Assembly (NCBI GenBank): GCA_945859605.1
Contig: OX243822.1
Coordinates: 19,706,399 to 19,770,398, forward strand
Origin: Lumbricus rubellus
Lineage: Eukaryota; Annelida; Clitellata; Crassiclitellata; Lumbricidae
Direction of reading: 5' to 3'
DNA length: 64,000 bases
The notes under the pieces were generated by a model that was not told the origin of the DNA, made no database searches, and saw only the letters and a list, made by a program, of their open reading frames with translations. A program made the translations under genes and the position numbers. Below, in pieces: positions 23,060 through 35,486 of this stretch (positions are counted from its first letter, which is position 1; each line of letters starts with the position of its first letter).

Positions 23060-26000
23060 GGGTAAAGTTACCAAATTCTGGCCACTTTGTCAGAACTTCG
23101 CAAAAATTGAATACTTGGATCAGTTAAATTTGTTTAAAAACAAAACATCGAGATCAAGCAACATATTGAGTATATTATTATATCGTAGAATATCTTGCAA
23201 GAAGATAAATGAAATTAAAATATAGATATTGCTGGGACCCCTCTAAAATACCAAACTCTGTCCACTGATACATATTTCTTGGCCACATGGGTACATATTT
23301 CTGGCCACTGGGCAGAATAATGTTTCATGTGGCTAGAAATAGGTTTTATGTTGTACTATGCATAAACCAGTAAAATCAAAAATCTAAATAAAATCAAAAT
23401 GGCTACAAATCCTAAAAGGCTACGAGTACCAACAAAAAATCAAATCGAACTACTATTTTGTAACATAGTTGCCTTTAGCCGGCTATTGCAAAACTTGAAT
23501 AGGCCTAGGACAAATTGACAAGAATGTATCTTAGAACAGTTGACTACAAGGTGTAGCCTACCAGCCAATTAAAAATGCCAACATTATTGCACAAAAACCT
23601 GACTAAAAGATTTCATCCTACTCTATGAGAACATAATAACTAGCAGATATGAGAAAAAACAAAAACAATCGACTGCACGAGTCATTTCAATGTCTCATGC
23701 ATCGCTAGAAATGCACAAAAAATGTTTTGGTCCAATTTCATCCAGACCTTGGCAAGCATTGTGAAACCAAGTCTGACAGCCTTGGCATTCAATCCATTTC
23801 TTCCTGTCTTATCATCACAAAATCGTACTTGGCAAATATCGCATGGAATCAGAGAATCGGTTGTACCCTGGGTTTTGCAAGCCTTATTCGTTTTCTTCTT
23901 TGTCTTCTGAGATGGCATCGGTTTTTCCTTTCCTTTTAATGTGTTCGGTTTCTTTCCCCTTGGTTGTTTTTCAATCACTTTCTTTACCTTTTTCACTTGT
24001 TGCTGCTTGTTGTGTGCTTTTTCTTCCTTGATCCTCTGACGTTCCACTTTTGCGTGCTGTTCCTTTAGCTTCAAATCACGAGATTCTTTGGAAGTGAGAA
24101 GAAAAAAATTCTGCTTCAAATTGGTTTTTTTCCCTCTTGTAGTTATTGCTGGATATGGGAGAATATCACTGTCAACGTCTCCAGGATAAGATCGGTTTTT
24201 GAAAGGGAATTGTTTTCCTTCGACTGAATTGACCCGGGCAGAAATAGAACTACTAGGGTGGTCACTGAGACTTGGATGAGCAAAACGTTCCTCGTCGTCG
24301 ACGTGACTCTGACTACCTAAGATAACTGCAATGTCACTGGATGTTGTAGGGTTCAATGCGATCGACTTAACAGCAGAATTTGAATCAACGGAATTTTGTT
24401 TTTTGATTTCTCTCGCATCGATGTTGGAAGAACAAGGTGTCTCATCAAGGCTCAAAGTGTTGATGGCAGTCTGATTTTCGGCAAGAAGAACGTTACAAAC
24501 TTGTTTGTTAGTTGAACAAGAACATAGTATATTATTCTCGGTGGAACACTGACAAAGATTTGAGTTTGGAATTTCCAAGGAAGTGGCTGTATCGGTTCCT
24601 TTTTGCTCCGTTGAAATGACAGATAACAATAGATCTGCAAGTGAGTCATCAATATTGAAATCTCCTGCAAGGCTCTCAGAAAGCTTGGCAAAGTTCCCAC
24701 AGATAAATTCAAGTCCATGATCTCTTCTACGGATGGCGCCTGATGATCTTCATCTTGTTCTTCCACCAAACTTTTTAATTTCTGCCAGGTTTTGTATGTT
24801 TCGTCCTGGTTTAGGCTGTACTTTTTCTCATATAGATATTGGAAACAACCCAACTGTTGTTGGGTGAGAGTTGACTCGAGCCATCGTAAAACTTTCACTG
24901 GGGACGCAGTTGTACAAGCTTTTGCAACTACCTCAGGATCCATCGACGTGAAATCCGAAATATTGAAAACGTTTTGAGTTGTTGAATTATCTATGACGAC
25001 TGGTGCTGAAGAGTCATCACATGCTCCTTGAAAACTTGAAGACAGCGTTTGTCTTGAAGAATCAGATGTCGATGATCCATCGTTTTTTGGCGTTGAAGCT
25101 GAATTTTGGGATGAAGAATCCCTCAATAAAACTTCGCTTTCAATGAGTTGCTTCACAGAATACATGCAATTTGGCAAGTATGCTTCTGATGGTACAGAAT
25201 CTGGATTGAAAGGATGAATTCCACATGCTCTGAAACCAGATACTATATTGCTCGCGGATAACGCCTCCCAAGCTTTTTTAAGCAATCCACAGAAACTTGC
25301 TCGTGATACAAGAGTTCCTGGGAACTGAGTCATGAGATCTTCACATGCTTTTCTGTAAGCATTCTTGAAAGGTCCAAAAACTGTCCGATCGCACGGTTGG
25401 AGCCAGTTCGATGTATGAGCTGGCAGTTCAATTATGTGGATGCCGTTTTCTGCCGCAGTTTCGAGCAGTTCCACGAAATTGTGTGAATCGTGGCCATCCA
25501 CAATAAGCAGCTGAGGTCTGTCTGGTCCTATGTTTGGTAAGAAGGCGGCATTGAACCAGAGCAGAGCAATGCCCTGCTTCGTCCATCCGCTATCAGACAC
25601 ACTCCAAGTGGTTCCATCCGGAGCCGTTTCCATTTGAAAAGAGAAGAGGGACCTCGTAGTCTTTCCTTTCACAATTACATGTGGAGAAATGTAGCCACCA
25701 CCAGCATTTATTGCCCCAATTACAGTAATTGTTTCTCTGTTGCCACTGGTTCGGCTGTGCAAATATTTCGATCCTTTAGTTGCAATGATCCTACCCGGTT
25801 TATGGTCCAGTTTGACACCAGTTTCGTCCATGTTCCAGATGGTATGAGGCTTGGAATTCAACTGGTTGTCATCCAACACCATCTTCAGCACGCTGAAATA
25901 TTTTGCCACCTTTGTAGGGTCCATGCATTGATGTCTGACAGCAGCTGTTCCCTCCGGACGATGCAATGTGATCTTATGATGTCGCCTCTTCATTCCATAC

Positions 26001-26985
26001 CACCAACGTATCGATGGTCTCCCATTTTTGAAGACAATGCTATGCTTTTTAGCATATGCTTCGGCATACTTGAGTAATTGCTGTCGTCCAAATCCGATCC
26101 CCATTGCAGCTCGATTGCAAGCAAAATCAGCCAGTTTTTCTTCTTGATCAGATGACATGATAGTTGGACGACCAGGCCTGGAACCGATTTCTGTTTTCCC
26201 AGTTAAACGGACTTGTAGAGTACTTCGGGGAACTTGAAACGTTTTGCATGCTGCTCTTTGGGACATTCCATTTTCACGAACAGCTGCCATTGCTGCAAGC
26301 ATTGCACTTTCAGTCCAAAGGCAATGCTTCCCTCTTGCAGTTCTCCTTCTTCCTTTATTATTTGTCTCCTCTGTTTTTGCCAATTTCTTGGCGTTCTTGC
26401 CTTTATTGACTGACACCATTTTCAATTAATTGACGCTGCAAGAAAAATGTTGTGAGCTTTAAAATTAAAAGCTGGCAGTCGATACCTAATTCTGCTCACC
26501 TGATACCTGATTCTGGCCGCCCGATACCTGATTCTGGCCATCAGATACCTATCTCTAGCCATGGCCTGAATTACATTGCAGATGGGGTCAGAAATAGGTT
26601 TCTCTGCGTGACTTATTTTGCCGCACAGCATCTTATTAATCCGCCAACTGGGACAAACTATCAAGCTGCCATTAAATAATATAATGTTTACTTTATATGA
26701 AAATAACATTTGTTCCTTAAATAGACTTACCCAATTGAAGCAGTATGTTGATGAAAAACTTGAAAATCTCAAATTATGTATGCTACAACAACTGGAAATG
26801 ATCAAAACTTTGACACGTGATTAGAAAATCCCCTAGTCAGCTATGAGTTATTTTTAGCCTCGAGCCGCAAGCAAAACAAGGTGTGACAAAATAATTTCCC
26901 TTATAATAACTGTAGTACTCTTACTTTGGCTGTGAATAAAGGTCAAAAAGTGGCCTGAATTATGTACCGGCCAAATTAAGTCACT
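23060..26985 (-). mobile_element. Pogo-like DNA transposon between two direct repeats
   Basis: Contains a Tc1/mariner-pogo class transposase gene and inverted, TGGCC-rich subterminal motifs at both ends (AAATTCTGGCCACTTTG near 23077; the complement of AATTCAGGCCACTTT near 26945-26965), with extra copies at 23290-23340 and 26500-26560. A TA occurs at the left junction. The right junction shows no matching TA, and the flanks are two copies of the same 547-bp segment, so the insertion was rearranged after entry. Confidence 0.75.
23695..26419 (-). pseudogene. Pogo-like (Tigger/Jerky type) DDE transposase with C-terminal zinc finger, frameshifted
   Basis: Start ATG at 26417-26419. Residues about 30-90 form a psq-type helix-turn-helix (MSQRAACKTFQVPRSTLQ), then a CENP-B-like domain. 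The DDE catalytic region follows: WNMDETGV, LLIVDGHDSH and PCDRTVFGPFKNAYRK. After about residue 590 the frame shifts (near 24690) into SESLAGDFNIDDSLADLL and a Lys-rich stretch. It ends in a PHD-like finger (PCDICQVRFCDD, then WIECQGCQTWFHNAC in another frame), with a second shift near 23790 and a stop at 23695. All three acidic catalytic positions are visible. With two frameshifts it is a recent pseudogene. Confidence 0.88.
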
Positions 26986-27410
26986 TTGGCCAGAGTAATG
27001 GCGGGTAAATTGACAAATAGGCCTATCGGAGTAGCCTCAGGAAACAACACTGGGCGTCTCCCACGCGCTCCGGTGTTAACCACCATCTTACGAAACTCTC
27101 CGTCATTTCCATTGCGAAACTGAATCACATTAGGTTGCAACTTGTCATATCTCAACCACTTAATGTGCATCCAGTTGACCTTTGCACCGTTCAGGTCTTT
27201 GGAACGATTTCTGACATAGGCAGTAGCTATACTTCTGTAGTTAATAACATCAGCAGTTTCCAGCTGTACTACTGAGTAAGGATCATGACGACGTGCCAAA
27301 GTGACGATTCTGTAGTAGTCGGTGGGACTGTAAATGTCGACATTTTTGTAAGCAGACTCAATGGCGCTATGTGCAGAGTCACATTCCATCTGAGAATGAC
27401 CAGATTCCAT
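26976..27410 (-). pseudogene. Second copy of the DUF7869-like fragment, truncated
   Basis: Starts with the same MESGHSQMECDS sequence as the fragment ending at 22937 and is identical in translation until TLAK. There the frame leaves the repeat and stops in pogo end sequence. It lies in the right copy of the 547-bp repeat. Confidence 0.7.
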
Positions 27411-27532
27411 GAATATATGTGATGAAATCAGACAAAAGGAGGCTTATGTAAAAAAAATCGAAAATTGAGATTTTCATACCAAATTAAACAGTGAACTTCT
27501 CCCTTTAAAATGAGCCCTTACTTGATCAAATA
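26986..27532 (-). repeat. 547-bp direct repeat, right copy
   Basis: Same length as the left copy at 22513-23059. Beyond 27532 the sequence differs (ACCAATATTTGAC instead of GGGTAAAG), which marks the left pogo junction. Confidence 0.9.
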
Positions 27533-27919
27533 TACCAATATTTGACAGAGTTATGACTATTTTAAACTCCGAAACTGCGAAATTGAAGTTTTCGGGAAAC
27601 GCGATTCAAAGATGCGACATAAATAGTCCTTAGCAACGTGCACATACGTTTAATGCAACTACATGTATTTTATATCATTTTAAACAGGAAACTTTTCTCT
27701 TTAATAGGATATCAAAACTGCTTGACTGCATTGACTCTAGCTCAGGATATAATCCTACAAAGTTCAGCCAAATTTACGAAAAAACTAAAATACTCGCTAT
27801 AGTTCAATATGACTAAATAATTCAAAGAAATAAATTGTAAAATGATAATAACTTAAATTCAAATGAACTGTTATTGTAGCTACTCTTTATGCAGTCAAAA
27901 GTCATAATAATTGCTTTAA
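27533..27919. other. Spacer
   Basis: AT-rich, with no coding region seen. Confidence 0.5.
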
Positions 27920-29788
27920 CCCTCATGCGACCAACATATTTTACTCCTTAATATGACCAACTGGGGTCCCGTGGGACCCCAATAGTCGATAACAGGTTCA
28001 GTGCTTTATTCGCTTGTTGAAACTTCATTTTACGTTGTTATAGTTCAAGTTATGGCAGTTTATTGTTTGTTTGATGTGTACTTGTTATAGCGCTCATCAT
28101 AATAACTACTCAGAAGCGCTCCCGACTACTGCGCGGACACTGAATCAGAGTTTCACGTCGAAGCGCTGAGCAAAAGCACCCTACACTGAGCGATTTTTTG
28201 GTATTTATTACCATCTAATAATATAATCGTCTAGATTATTGCTCTACTCAGCGTCAATTGAAACTACTCAGAAGCGCTCCCGACTACTGCGCGGACACTG
28301 AATCGGAGTTTCACGTCGAAGCGCTGAGCAAAAACTCCCTCCACTGAGCGATGTTTCTTTGGGTAATTATTACCTTCTAATAATAATCAGCCAGATTATT
28401 AATGCTCTACTCAGCGTCAATTGAAACTACTCAGAAGCGCTCCCGACTACTGCGCGAACACTGGATCGGAGTTTCACGTCGAAGTTGACCCTGGCTGCCG
28501 GGATTGAATTTCTACACCACAGTTCTTTATCGCTGCTCTGATTGGTGCTTAGTTTGTATGAATCACTGCTTGCTATGCCATGTCAGGTGTTACCATGGCA
28601 TATCCAATTACTGTCAAGAAGGTACATCGACGCAATGATCTCTGTGAGATCTTCCAGTCTGGATTATTGCTGAAAGAAGCAATTCCAGTGATGTCGAGGA
28701 TGTTGAAGAACATCATCATGGACCAACGGTTGACTTTTCTTCTTGTGGTGCGCATTATAATTATAGCCAGGTGATAAATAATAATTGTCAACACCACTTT
28801 TGGTTCCATTATAATGGAGGGTTACTTCTGCATGTCTTGTTGTTCATCTAGGCATAAGTGGTGGCATCGTGCTGCAGAGTGAATAAACAGCACAGCTGTG
28901 CCTGGTTTAGGAATAAATGATAACCTACAAGAGTAGGTTGGTCATGAAATGCAAACAAAGAGCTCATTTCCTGGCGCCTCATGCCTGGCCTTCATTCCAT
29001 ATATGAATTTTGTTATCTGTTACAACGTTTCTGCCACTGTGCCGCCATGGTGACTGGTGATACCAGTTGTTTCACAACTCTTGACTTGTCTCACGCTGTT
29101 CCCTCTGTCACTGCCCGGGTGTATGTCAATGGCTATGAAGTGACAGCATACCATATCATGATACCATAGTTTGTAGGTTTGAATTTTATGTGCTGCCTGA
29201 AGTTACACCTGCCACAGTAAGCTCATCCACTCACAGACTTGTAAGCTTACCAGGAAAAATTCTTTGGCAATGATACTGAGCAGAAAACATTTTTCTTAGG
29301 TAACGGAAAACAGCAACTTTGTTGTTCAGCCTTTCAGCGACATATGAAGTGTTTTATGCTCAATTGACTTGTTGCAAAATCCCATGTACCGTTACTTCAG
29401 GATGCACGAAATTATGTCCTGGACATGGTCATTATTTGTGCTAATATCGTTTTCCAACGTCACCCTATATTCCAGAATTGTCTGTATTGCTTCTTTTGCA
29501 CTAAATCGTACTGGATAAATTCTCGCTGTCGTAATATCTTTTCATAAAATAGCGTTCGGTTCCATAGGAAAAATCGTCCTAAGGCTGGGGTCCCGCGGGA
29601 CCCCACCAGATATTTTATATTTAAAAAATAACCGCAAAAATTAGACCGGATTTTATTAGATGTAAATAATGAGCGATGTCCAAGTGACAAATTCATAAAA
29701 CGTCGTTAAAAAATACTGATTAGCAAAAAAGTAGCACGAGCCGAAACAGTACTGGGGTCCCCGAGGACCCCAGTTGGTCATTTGAGGG
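27920..29788. mobile_element. Nonautonomous piggyBac-type transposon
   Basis: TTAA duplications at 27916-27919 and 29789-29792 flank ends that begin CCCTCATGCGACCAAC and finish GTTGGTCATTTGAGGG. CCC ends and a TTAA target are the signature of piggyBac. Just inside each end is a TGGGGTCCC-GGGACCCCA palindrome (27963-27982, 29752-29772). No transposase is encoded. Inside lies a tandem array derived from SINE sequence. Confidence 0.88.
28101..28495 (-). repeat. ~160-bp tandem array containing SINE 3' sequence, about 2.5 units
   Basis: Three copies start at about 28107, 28262 and 28426. Each contains ACTACTCAGAAGCGCTCCCG and GAGTTTCACGTCGAAG, the complement of the SINE body. Each is followed by a TACC-TCTAATAAT stretch. 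They lie inside the piggyBac-type element. Confidence 0.8.
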
Positions 29789-29867
29789 TTAAAAACGACT
29801 TTGATAATGGATGCACGTCGACCACGGCGCGAAACAGTTGACACTTCCGTGGGTGCATTTTCATGCA

Positions 29868-32438
29868 TTACACGACCCGGCCAGTTCCACGACCACCTCC
29901 ACGAGAAGAAGTAACGGTTGCAGCAGCAGTTGTCTCCACCGTAGGTGTGGCTTCATGAGTGACACTAATGACCACTCCATGACCATGACTCTGATGTGAA
30001 ATAGTTGACGCTTCCGCAGTTGTCTCCGCTGTGGGTGCTGTTTCACGATTTAGACGACCACGTCCACGCCCATGACCCCGAGCAGAAGTAACGGTTGTAG
30101 CAGCAGTTGTCTCCACCGTAGGTGTGGCTTCATGAGTGACACTGACGACCACTTCACGACTACGTCCACGACTTACACCACGACTTCGAGCTGACATAGC
30201 AGACTTGGCTGCAGCTGGCTCCGAAGCTGGTGGGACATCATCCACAGCAGCGACACCCGACTTTGGCTTTGGCTGTTTTGGTTGTGGACACAGAATGTCC
30301 CTGCATGTCACAGGACAGAAATCGTGGATGACATCCCACAAATACCACTGTCGCTGGAGAGGCAGACCTGGCGACGGACACGGTGTTGGCAACTCACGTG
30401 GTACCTGAAAAATAGCATTACATAACACACATCAGATAAGTTGGTTCTGTAATCATTATTGACAAATAACATACTCACCGAGCCAGCGAGTGAGTAAGAA
30501 AGCAAGTATTGTTTTCATTATGTGATTTGCATCGCACGTTAAGTCAGAATGTGAGGAATCGCAAGTGCAGAGCGAAGTGAGTGAACTCCAGGCTACGTGT
30601 GTCATGTGACGACCTAACTACCGGTTATAAGTTATAACTGATAACATTATAGTGCAGACATAACTAGCTCCATAGAAAGTGTTAAAAGTAATATAAAAAA
30701 TAAAAAATCAGAGAGTAAAGTGACTGAACATACCTGCACGACAGGAATCTTGAGCATCATGTGTTGCTTTTCATCACAACGCCAGAATTCCTTGTACACG
30801 ACAGTGCCTGGATTGTCCGAGGAGAATGTGAAATGGTGGTGGCTCTTGATTCCCTGGAGAGGTTTAAACATCGGAGAGAGAAATGCCTGCCAATCGTAAA
30901 TTGGTACGATTGGTGGTCCGTTCTCTAATCCGGTGAGTTGAGCCACATTAACCCTTGTTCGCGTGCTTTTCTCGACACATGCAGCAAGGTCTTCTAAACT
31001 GGACACAGCCGTTCGTCTAAACCGTTGCTTCAGCAGACCAAAGCACCAGTCTGGCGAAAATTTAGTGTGGCCGGCAATAAGGAAATGAACACTAACTCGT
31101 CGATGCAGGCCCATCAGCACTCTCCACATGAAATAGGCCAGGACAAAGTTGTTTTTATTTTGCCCACAGCAATTATCACAATGCAGATCCACTTCACATT
31201 CTCCAGAGCCGTAATGCTCGAAGAAGTAGTGTAGGTAGCTTATTACACTGATGGATCCTTTCGACGTGCAATGAGATTCGTCGATTAAGAAGTTCACCTG
31301 TTGTGGTATTCCTTCACAACAAACTCCAAAGATGCCGACCTTCCGAGGGCACATAAAGTACAAAGGACCCGGCTGCATGGGATCATGAGGTAGATGCACT
31401 TGCTGCGCAAATTCGAAGCTGTAGTGACCAGGATTTGGGTTGCTGCATGGACTATGTGGTCCCAGAGGAGTATTGCATACAGACATCGATGCCTCGACCA
31501 TCTGCTAGTACACTGACCGCTCTTCCTGGGCAAGATCAAGATGCCCCTGCAACTTCTTCAGCTTTGCTGCTTTGACAGGCTCAGGCAAGTTACTTGAGCT
31601 TGCAATGTCCCGGTAGAGCTGCTGGCATGTCCAACACAAGTCAGTCATGGGACGAGAAATCACAATGTGTGGCAGAAGCTCACGCCACAGCCGGCAAAAG
31701 GCGACCTCTCCAATGATACGTACGGTGTCCTAAAACATAATGATTACATACTAAGAATAATTAATAAATATGTGAGACTCTGCTTTTAATGTATTTAACG
31801 TAATCCCATTCTGGTAATTATTTATAAAAGTTGCCCTGAAGAAGGAAAACAATACCAAACCTTATCACACTTTTAACTTGGTGCCAAATATTTAGATTTT
31901 TAAAATTAATTTCTATTTATCATCAGTACCCTACCTTAGTACCTTAGTCCTTCCCGTGCAGCTCTGCACTTCGGGCAACGCAGTTTCTCCACTCCACTCT
32001 GTCCATCGCCACTTCGACAGCATCGTTCCACGTCATCTCGAGACTCTGCTGGGCCTTGGTTGAGAGCGCCTCTGAGTTAAGACCTTGAAGGGCGGTGGGC
32101 ACTATATAAATTTCGACTGAATGATTAAAATTTATTACAGTTTCATGCTTCCAGTACCTGTTTCCTTGATCGACTCTGCGTACAGACGGCAGACTTCACC
32201 TTTTGTAGTGCTTGTAGGCAGTAGTTGGACGTTGCTGTGGAATTGAGTAGCAACTCGACCAGGCAATCTGATGGCATTTTTTTCTGCGTAGTTTGAGATG
32301 AAGGTTGTAACCCGTCTGGTGTCGTCCAGCTCCAGAGAAAGAGTGTTGCATTTCCGGCCCCCAGACTTCTTTCTGCGAGTACTGAGGCCATGTTCCCTGT
32401 ACCACTTGGACAAGGCTGCCAGCTTATTCTTGGAGATG
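29868..32438 (-). pseudogene. DUF7869-like gene, three exons visible, one nonsense codon
   Basis: Exon A 32158-32438 (acceptor TTTTTTTCAG; LAALSKWYREHGL, FISNYAEKNAIRLPGR, LLPTSTTK). Exon B 30734-31729 (CRLWRELLPHIVISRPMTDL with CWTCQ; then DNCCGQNKNN, AGHTKFSPDWCFG and HHFTFSSDNPGTV). Exon C 29868-30404 (LPLQRQWYLWDVI, then RG-rich repeats). B and C join in phase 0 at CAG/GTATGT and TTTTTCAG. The order and the GQNKNN/HTKFSPDW motifs match a protein type common in marine invertebrates (DUF7869). I believe it is transposon-derived but know no reaction. An in-frame TAG near 31507 after EERSVY breaks exon B. The A to B phase did not fit as I read it. Confidence 0.65.
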
Positions 32439-32743
32439 CTGAAAAAAAGTAGCAAAACAATTAGGCCCTGATATTCCTTTTGCCATAATTTGTTACCTAA
32501 ACATTAACAAACAATTACGGTTAGATATTATTAAGTATGCGGGCTTTGTCCCAATCGATAACAGTACAAGTAGCTGTCTACTTTAGGTTCTAAGTCTCAT
32601 TGGCATTTGGATATTGAAATATACCTTCCTACCGGCTCCCTGGTGAATAATAATAGTCTTCATGTTGGTGAGGAGTTGCCATTCAATCATTCAATGACAA
32701 CAAGAATTATTTTTTTATCACGAGGACTTTTGAATGACCAGCC
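32439..32743. other. Spacer between the two DUF7869-like genes
   Basis: No supportable coding region seen. Confidence 0.4.
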
Positions 32744-32942
32744 TCACTGTGACCTGCGAGAGAGCGTTGTGACCCCGAAATGTCTGTTAGGCCAAATTTG
32801 GCAACAATAAATATTATGTTCAATGGTAACTATAGGCAACTCGCGTATGGCACGAAGACCAGTGTGTGATTTGTCAAAAAAGAAGTGTGGGGGTCGGCTT
32901 AATTTCCTTGTTTTGGGGGGGGGGGCCAAAATACGCCGCGGC

Positions 32943-33010
32943 ATATCCGACTAGGGGGTCTGGGGGAGCGTCGTAAGCTCCCCCAGCGGGGTCCGGGGCG
33001 GAGCCCCGGC
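32943..33010. repeat. GC-rich double hairpin module, inverse orientation
   Basis: CTAGGGGGTCTGGGGGAGCG, TCGTAAGCTCCCCCAGCGGG and GGCGGAGCCCC, the near-complement of 62536-62605. It lies within the hAT element at 32860-34276. Confidence 0.85.
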
Positions 33011-33586
33011 CGCTATTGATTTGGTGCAATCCAAAGCAAAATCTTCTGTTGAAAGTGAATTGAATGAATTGAATAATATCACCTTTTTAAAGATCAGTTA
33101 ACATGTTATTTATGTTGAAGGGTTTGAAGTTTATAATAGTGGCATAGTGCAACATAAGAACATAAAAGTCTAACTTCAACATAAAAGTTGGCTGTACAAA
33201 TGCAGTAAAATGCACAGGTGCAGGATATAGGCCTATTGAGGTCACAATTTAAAGCGAATGAAATCAGAAAATGTAGTAACCAAAAAACTTGAAACTTCTA
33301 CCGGCAGTCCAGCACACGATCATTACTTCGCAGTTAGCACCAAAATCAATGATCATACTTAGTATATGTACCCTTGGAAAGCCGAGCATACTTGGAAGTT
33401 GGCACCAAAATACTTGTTACTTAGTACAACGCAAAGTGAGAATAATACTCAGAAGTCAGCACTCAAATTAATAAAACAATAGTAAGGTCCTAGGATGAAC
33501 GAAGTGCTCGGAACTTCACAAGTCACAAGCTGTAACGCATAAACTAATTTGTGATGAACTCTAGCTAAGTGGTAGTGCCGTAGTGA

Positions 33587-34140
33587 CTAGTCTTTAATCA
33601 TGGCAAAAAGTTTATATCTTGGTCTAAGCTCATCAACATTCCTTTTCTTCCCTGTTGGTTTGTCGTTGGCACCATGCCTGCCTTTTTTGAACCAAGATAA
33701 GACATACTCGTGACACTTGAAAAATTGCACAGCAGGGCCATTAACAGCTATCATCAATAGAGCACTGACAGTTTCAGTTTTTAGTCGGTTTCTTGTGTCT
33801 GTGTGCTGCAGATTCATGGAACTAAAACCACGCTCGCAATCTGCACTGGAGATAGGATAAATGGACAGTTTTGTCAGCAATTGTTTTAGATGCATTCCTA
33901 CTTTCAGATTATCTTTAAAAGTAGCAAAATCTGATAGGATTTCAACACTCGCAATAGAACTGAAACAAAGTTGCTTGCAGAGAGCAGCAACCTCTCTGCA
34001 ACCATACAGCTTTTTTTCTAAGTCATCTGTTGGCCAGCTTGTTGGATTCAAGACATTTGCAAGCTTCAATGTCTCTGTGCAAGAGAATCGTTCAGCTATA
34101 TTGTCTAACAGACACTGGTAGAATTGACTTCTGAGACTGG
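33587..34140 (-). pseudogene. hAT transposase C-terminal fragment, fused in frame to the interrupted gene
   Basis: The minus strand encodes the end of a hAT transposase: LNPTSWPTDDLEKKLYG, SIYPISSADCERGFSSMN, then RNRLKTETVSALLMIAVNG and a basic tail. It belongs to the same broad group as the KIAA1586-like transposase at 14059 but is clearly divergent. Because the deleted element is open through its end, a 584-residue ORF reads from the host gene into it. Confidence 0.85.
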
Positions 34141-35486
34141 TAAAATTGCCGCACTGCCAAAAGAGGGGGTCGAAATTGGACCCCCACACCTTTTTTTTGG
34201 AGGTCGAAGTGTGGGGGTCGGGCCATAGCAAAGAGGGGGTCCGACCCCCCCAACCCCCCCGGCAAATCACACCCTGACGAAGACACATGGTTGCAAAGTT
34301 AATGTTACGGTTTTGTCCACCACATGTGTCAGAGTACATGACAACCATAGTGATTTGTTGAGACAGACTACCCAAGTATTTGAAAATACATGTTGCTATC
34401 TCACAACTTCCCCTCCCAGCCTTTGCTTCGTGCCACATATAATTTACGCACTTCTTATCGCTCAAGCTGTAGACAGTCAGATTGTAAGTCGACAGCTTCC
34501 GCTTATAGAACAGTGAGCTGACATTTAATTTAGGCGATTGGAGAACTTGCTGAAGATCAAATGTCACAGCATGCACTGTGTCACTTGTCTTTGCCTCATT
34601 TTTGTGTGCTTCCTTCTGTTCCCTGACTCTTTCTTTTCTTGCATGATGAGCAAGGTGTTCCACTTCTTTGTCTGCTCTCTCACGTTCTGTCATATTTTGA
34701 AAGGCAGAACAAAAGTTACAGGCATCCTTTTTTGGCTTGTGGAAAGATATATTGAAATCTGTATTAAAAATATCTCGATAAAATTTAAGATTTTCTGGTT
34801 TAACGTTTTCCAACGAACATTTCTCAGTGTACAGTTCGTGCATTTTCTTTACAGAAAGATTTGAATCGAGATATTTTTTCTGTGAGCTAGCACGACCATA
34901 GTGTGATTCTAAAGCAGGGAAGCTACGAATATGTTCCCGAATCTTCTCTCTCACATCTTCAGTCTTCTTTGATCCAGGTTGATGTCTTCCTCTCTGATCA
35001 CTAACAGCAAAACCAGTTTCTTTTTCGTTTTCCTTGGCTATTTTAACAGTTTTCTCACTGATATCTAGTGTCTTGAGAAACATTTTCTTACACACCTGTA
35101 TCCGCTGATCACCATTCGTGAAGTAATACAGGAATGTTTTCTTGCGACGGCTTAGTTTACGTTTGTGAGTTTGTTTTGGTATAACCACAACGTGAAATCG
35201 AATAAAGTCCATCTGCCTGGTTTTGTCAGCAATTTGCCAATAGTTCTCAAATATTGTTTTTCGTATAGATAAAGCCATTTTGTCTGAACACATGTGTTTA
35301 CATTTAGCACAATCAACGTCTTTCATAGCCCTACCTGGCACAGACTTGCCACGTGCACTTATGTAGGCCTATGCTTTCCCAGACTGACAGGACTGTTTTC
35401 TTACATTTCTCTTCCAACCGGATGGATCTCGCTTTCTTTTCCTTGACAGAGATACGGAATTTTTCTCTGAAGGAACAGGCATTATC

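Larger units (their letters stand above)
32860..34276 (-). mobile_element. hAT transposon inserted in a DUF7869-like gene
   Basis: A perfect 8-bp duplication, ACGAAGAC, at 32852-32859 and 34277-34284. The ends CAGTGTGTGATTTGTC and (from the right) CAGGGTGTGATTTGCC are inverted. GGGGGTC-rich subterminal blocks occur on both sides. Length is 1417 bp with an internal deletion that leaves only the transposase 3' end. The duplication lies inside the MCLR coding segment of the host gene. Confidence 0.92.

Noticed and set aside
33587..35341. 584-residue ORF as one normal protein
   Set aside because: An exact 8-bp duplication shows a hAT insertion in the middle, so it is a chimera of two genes.
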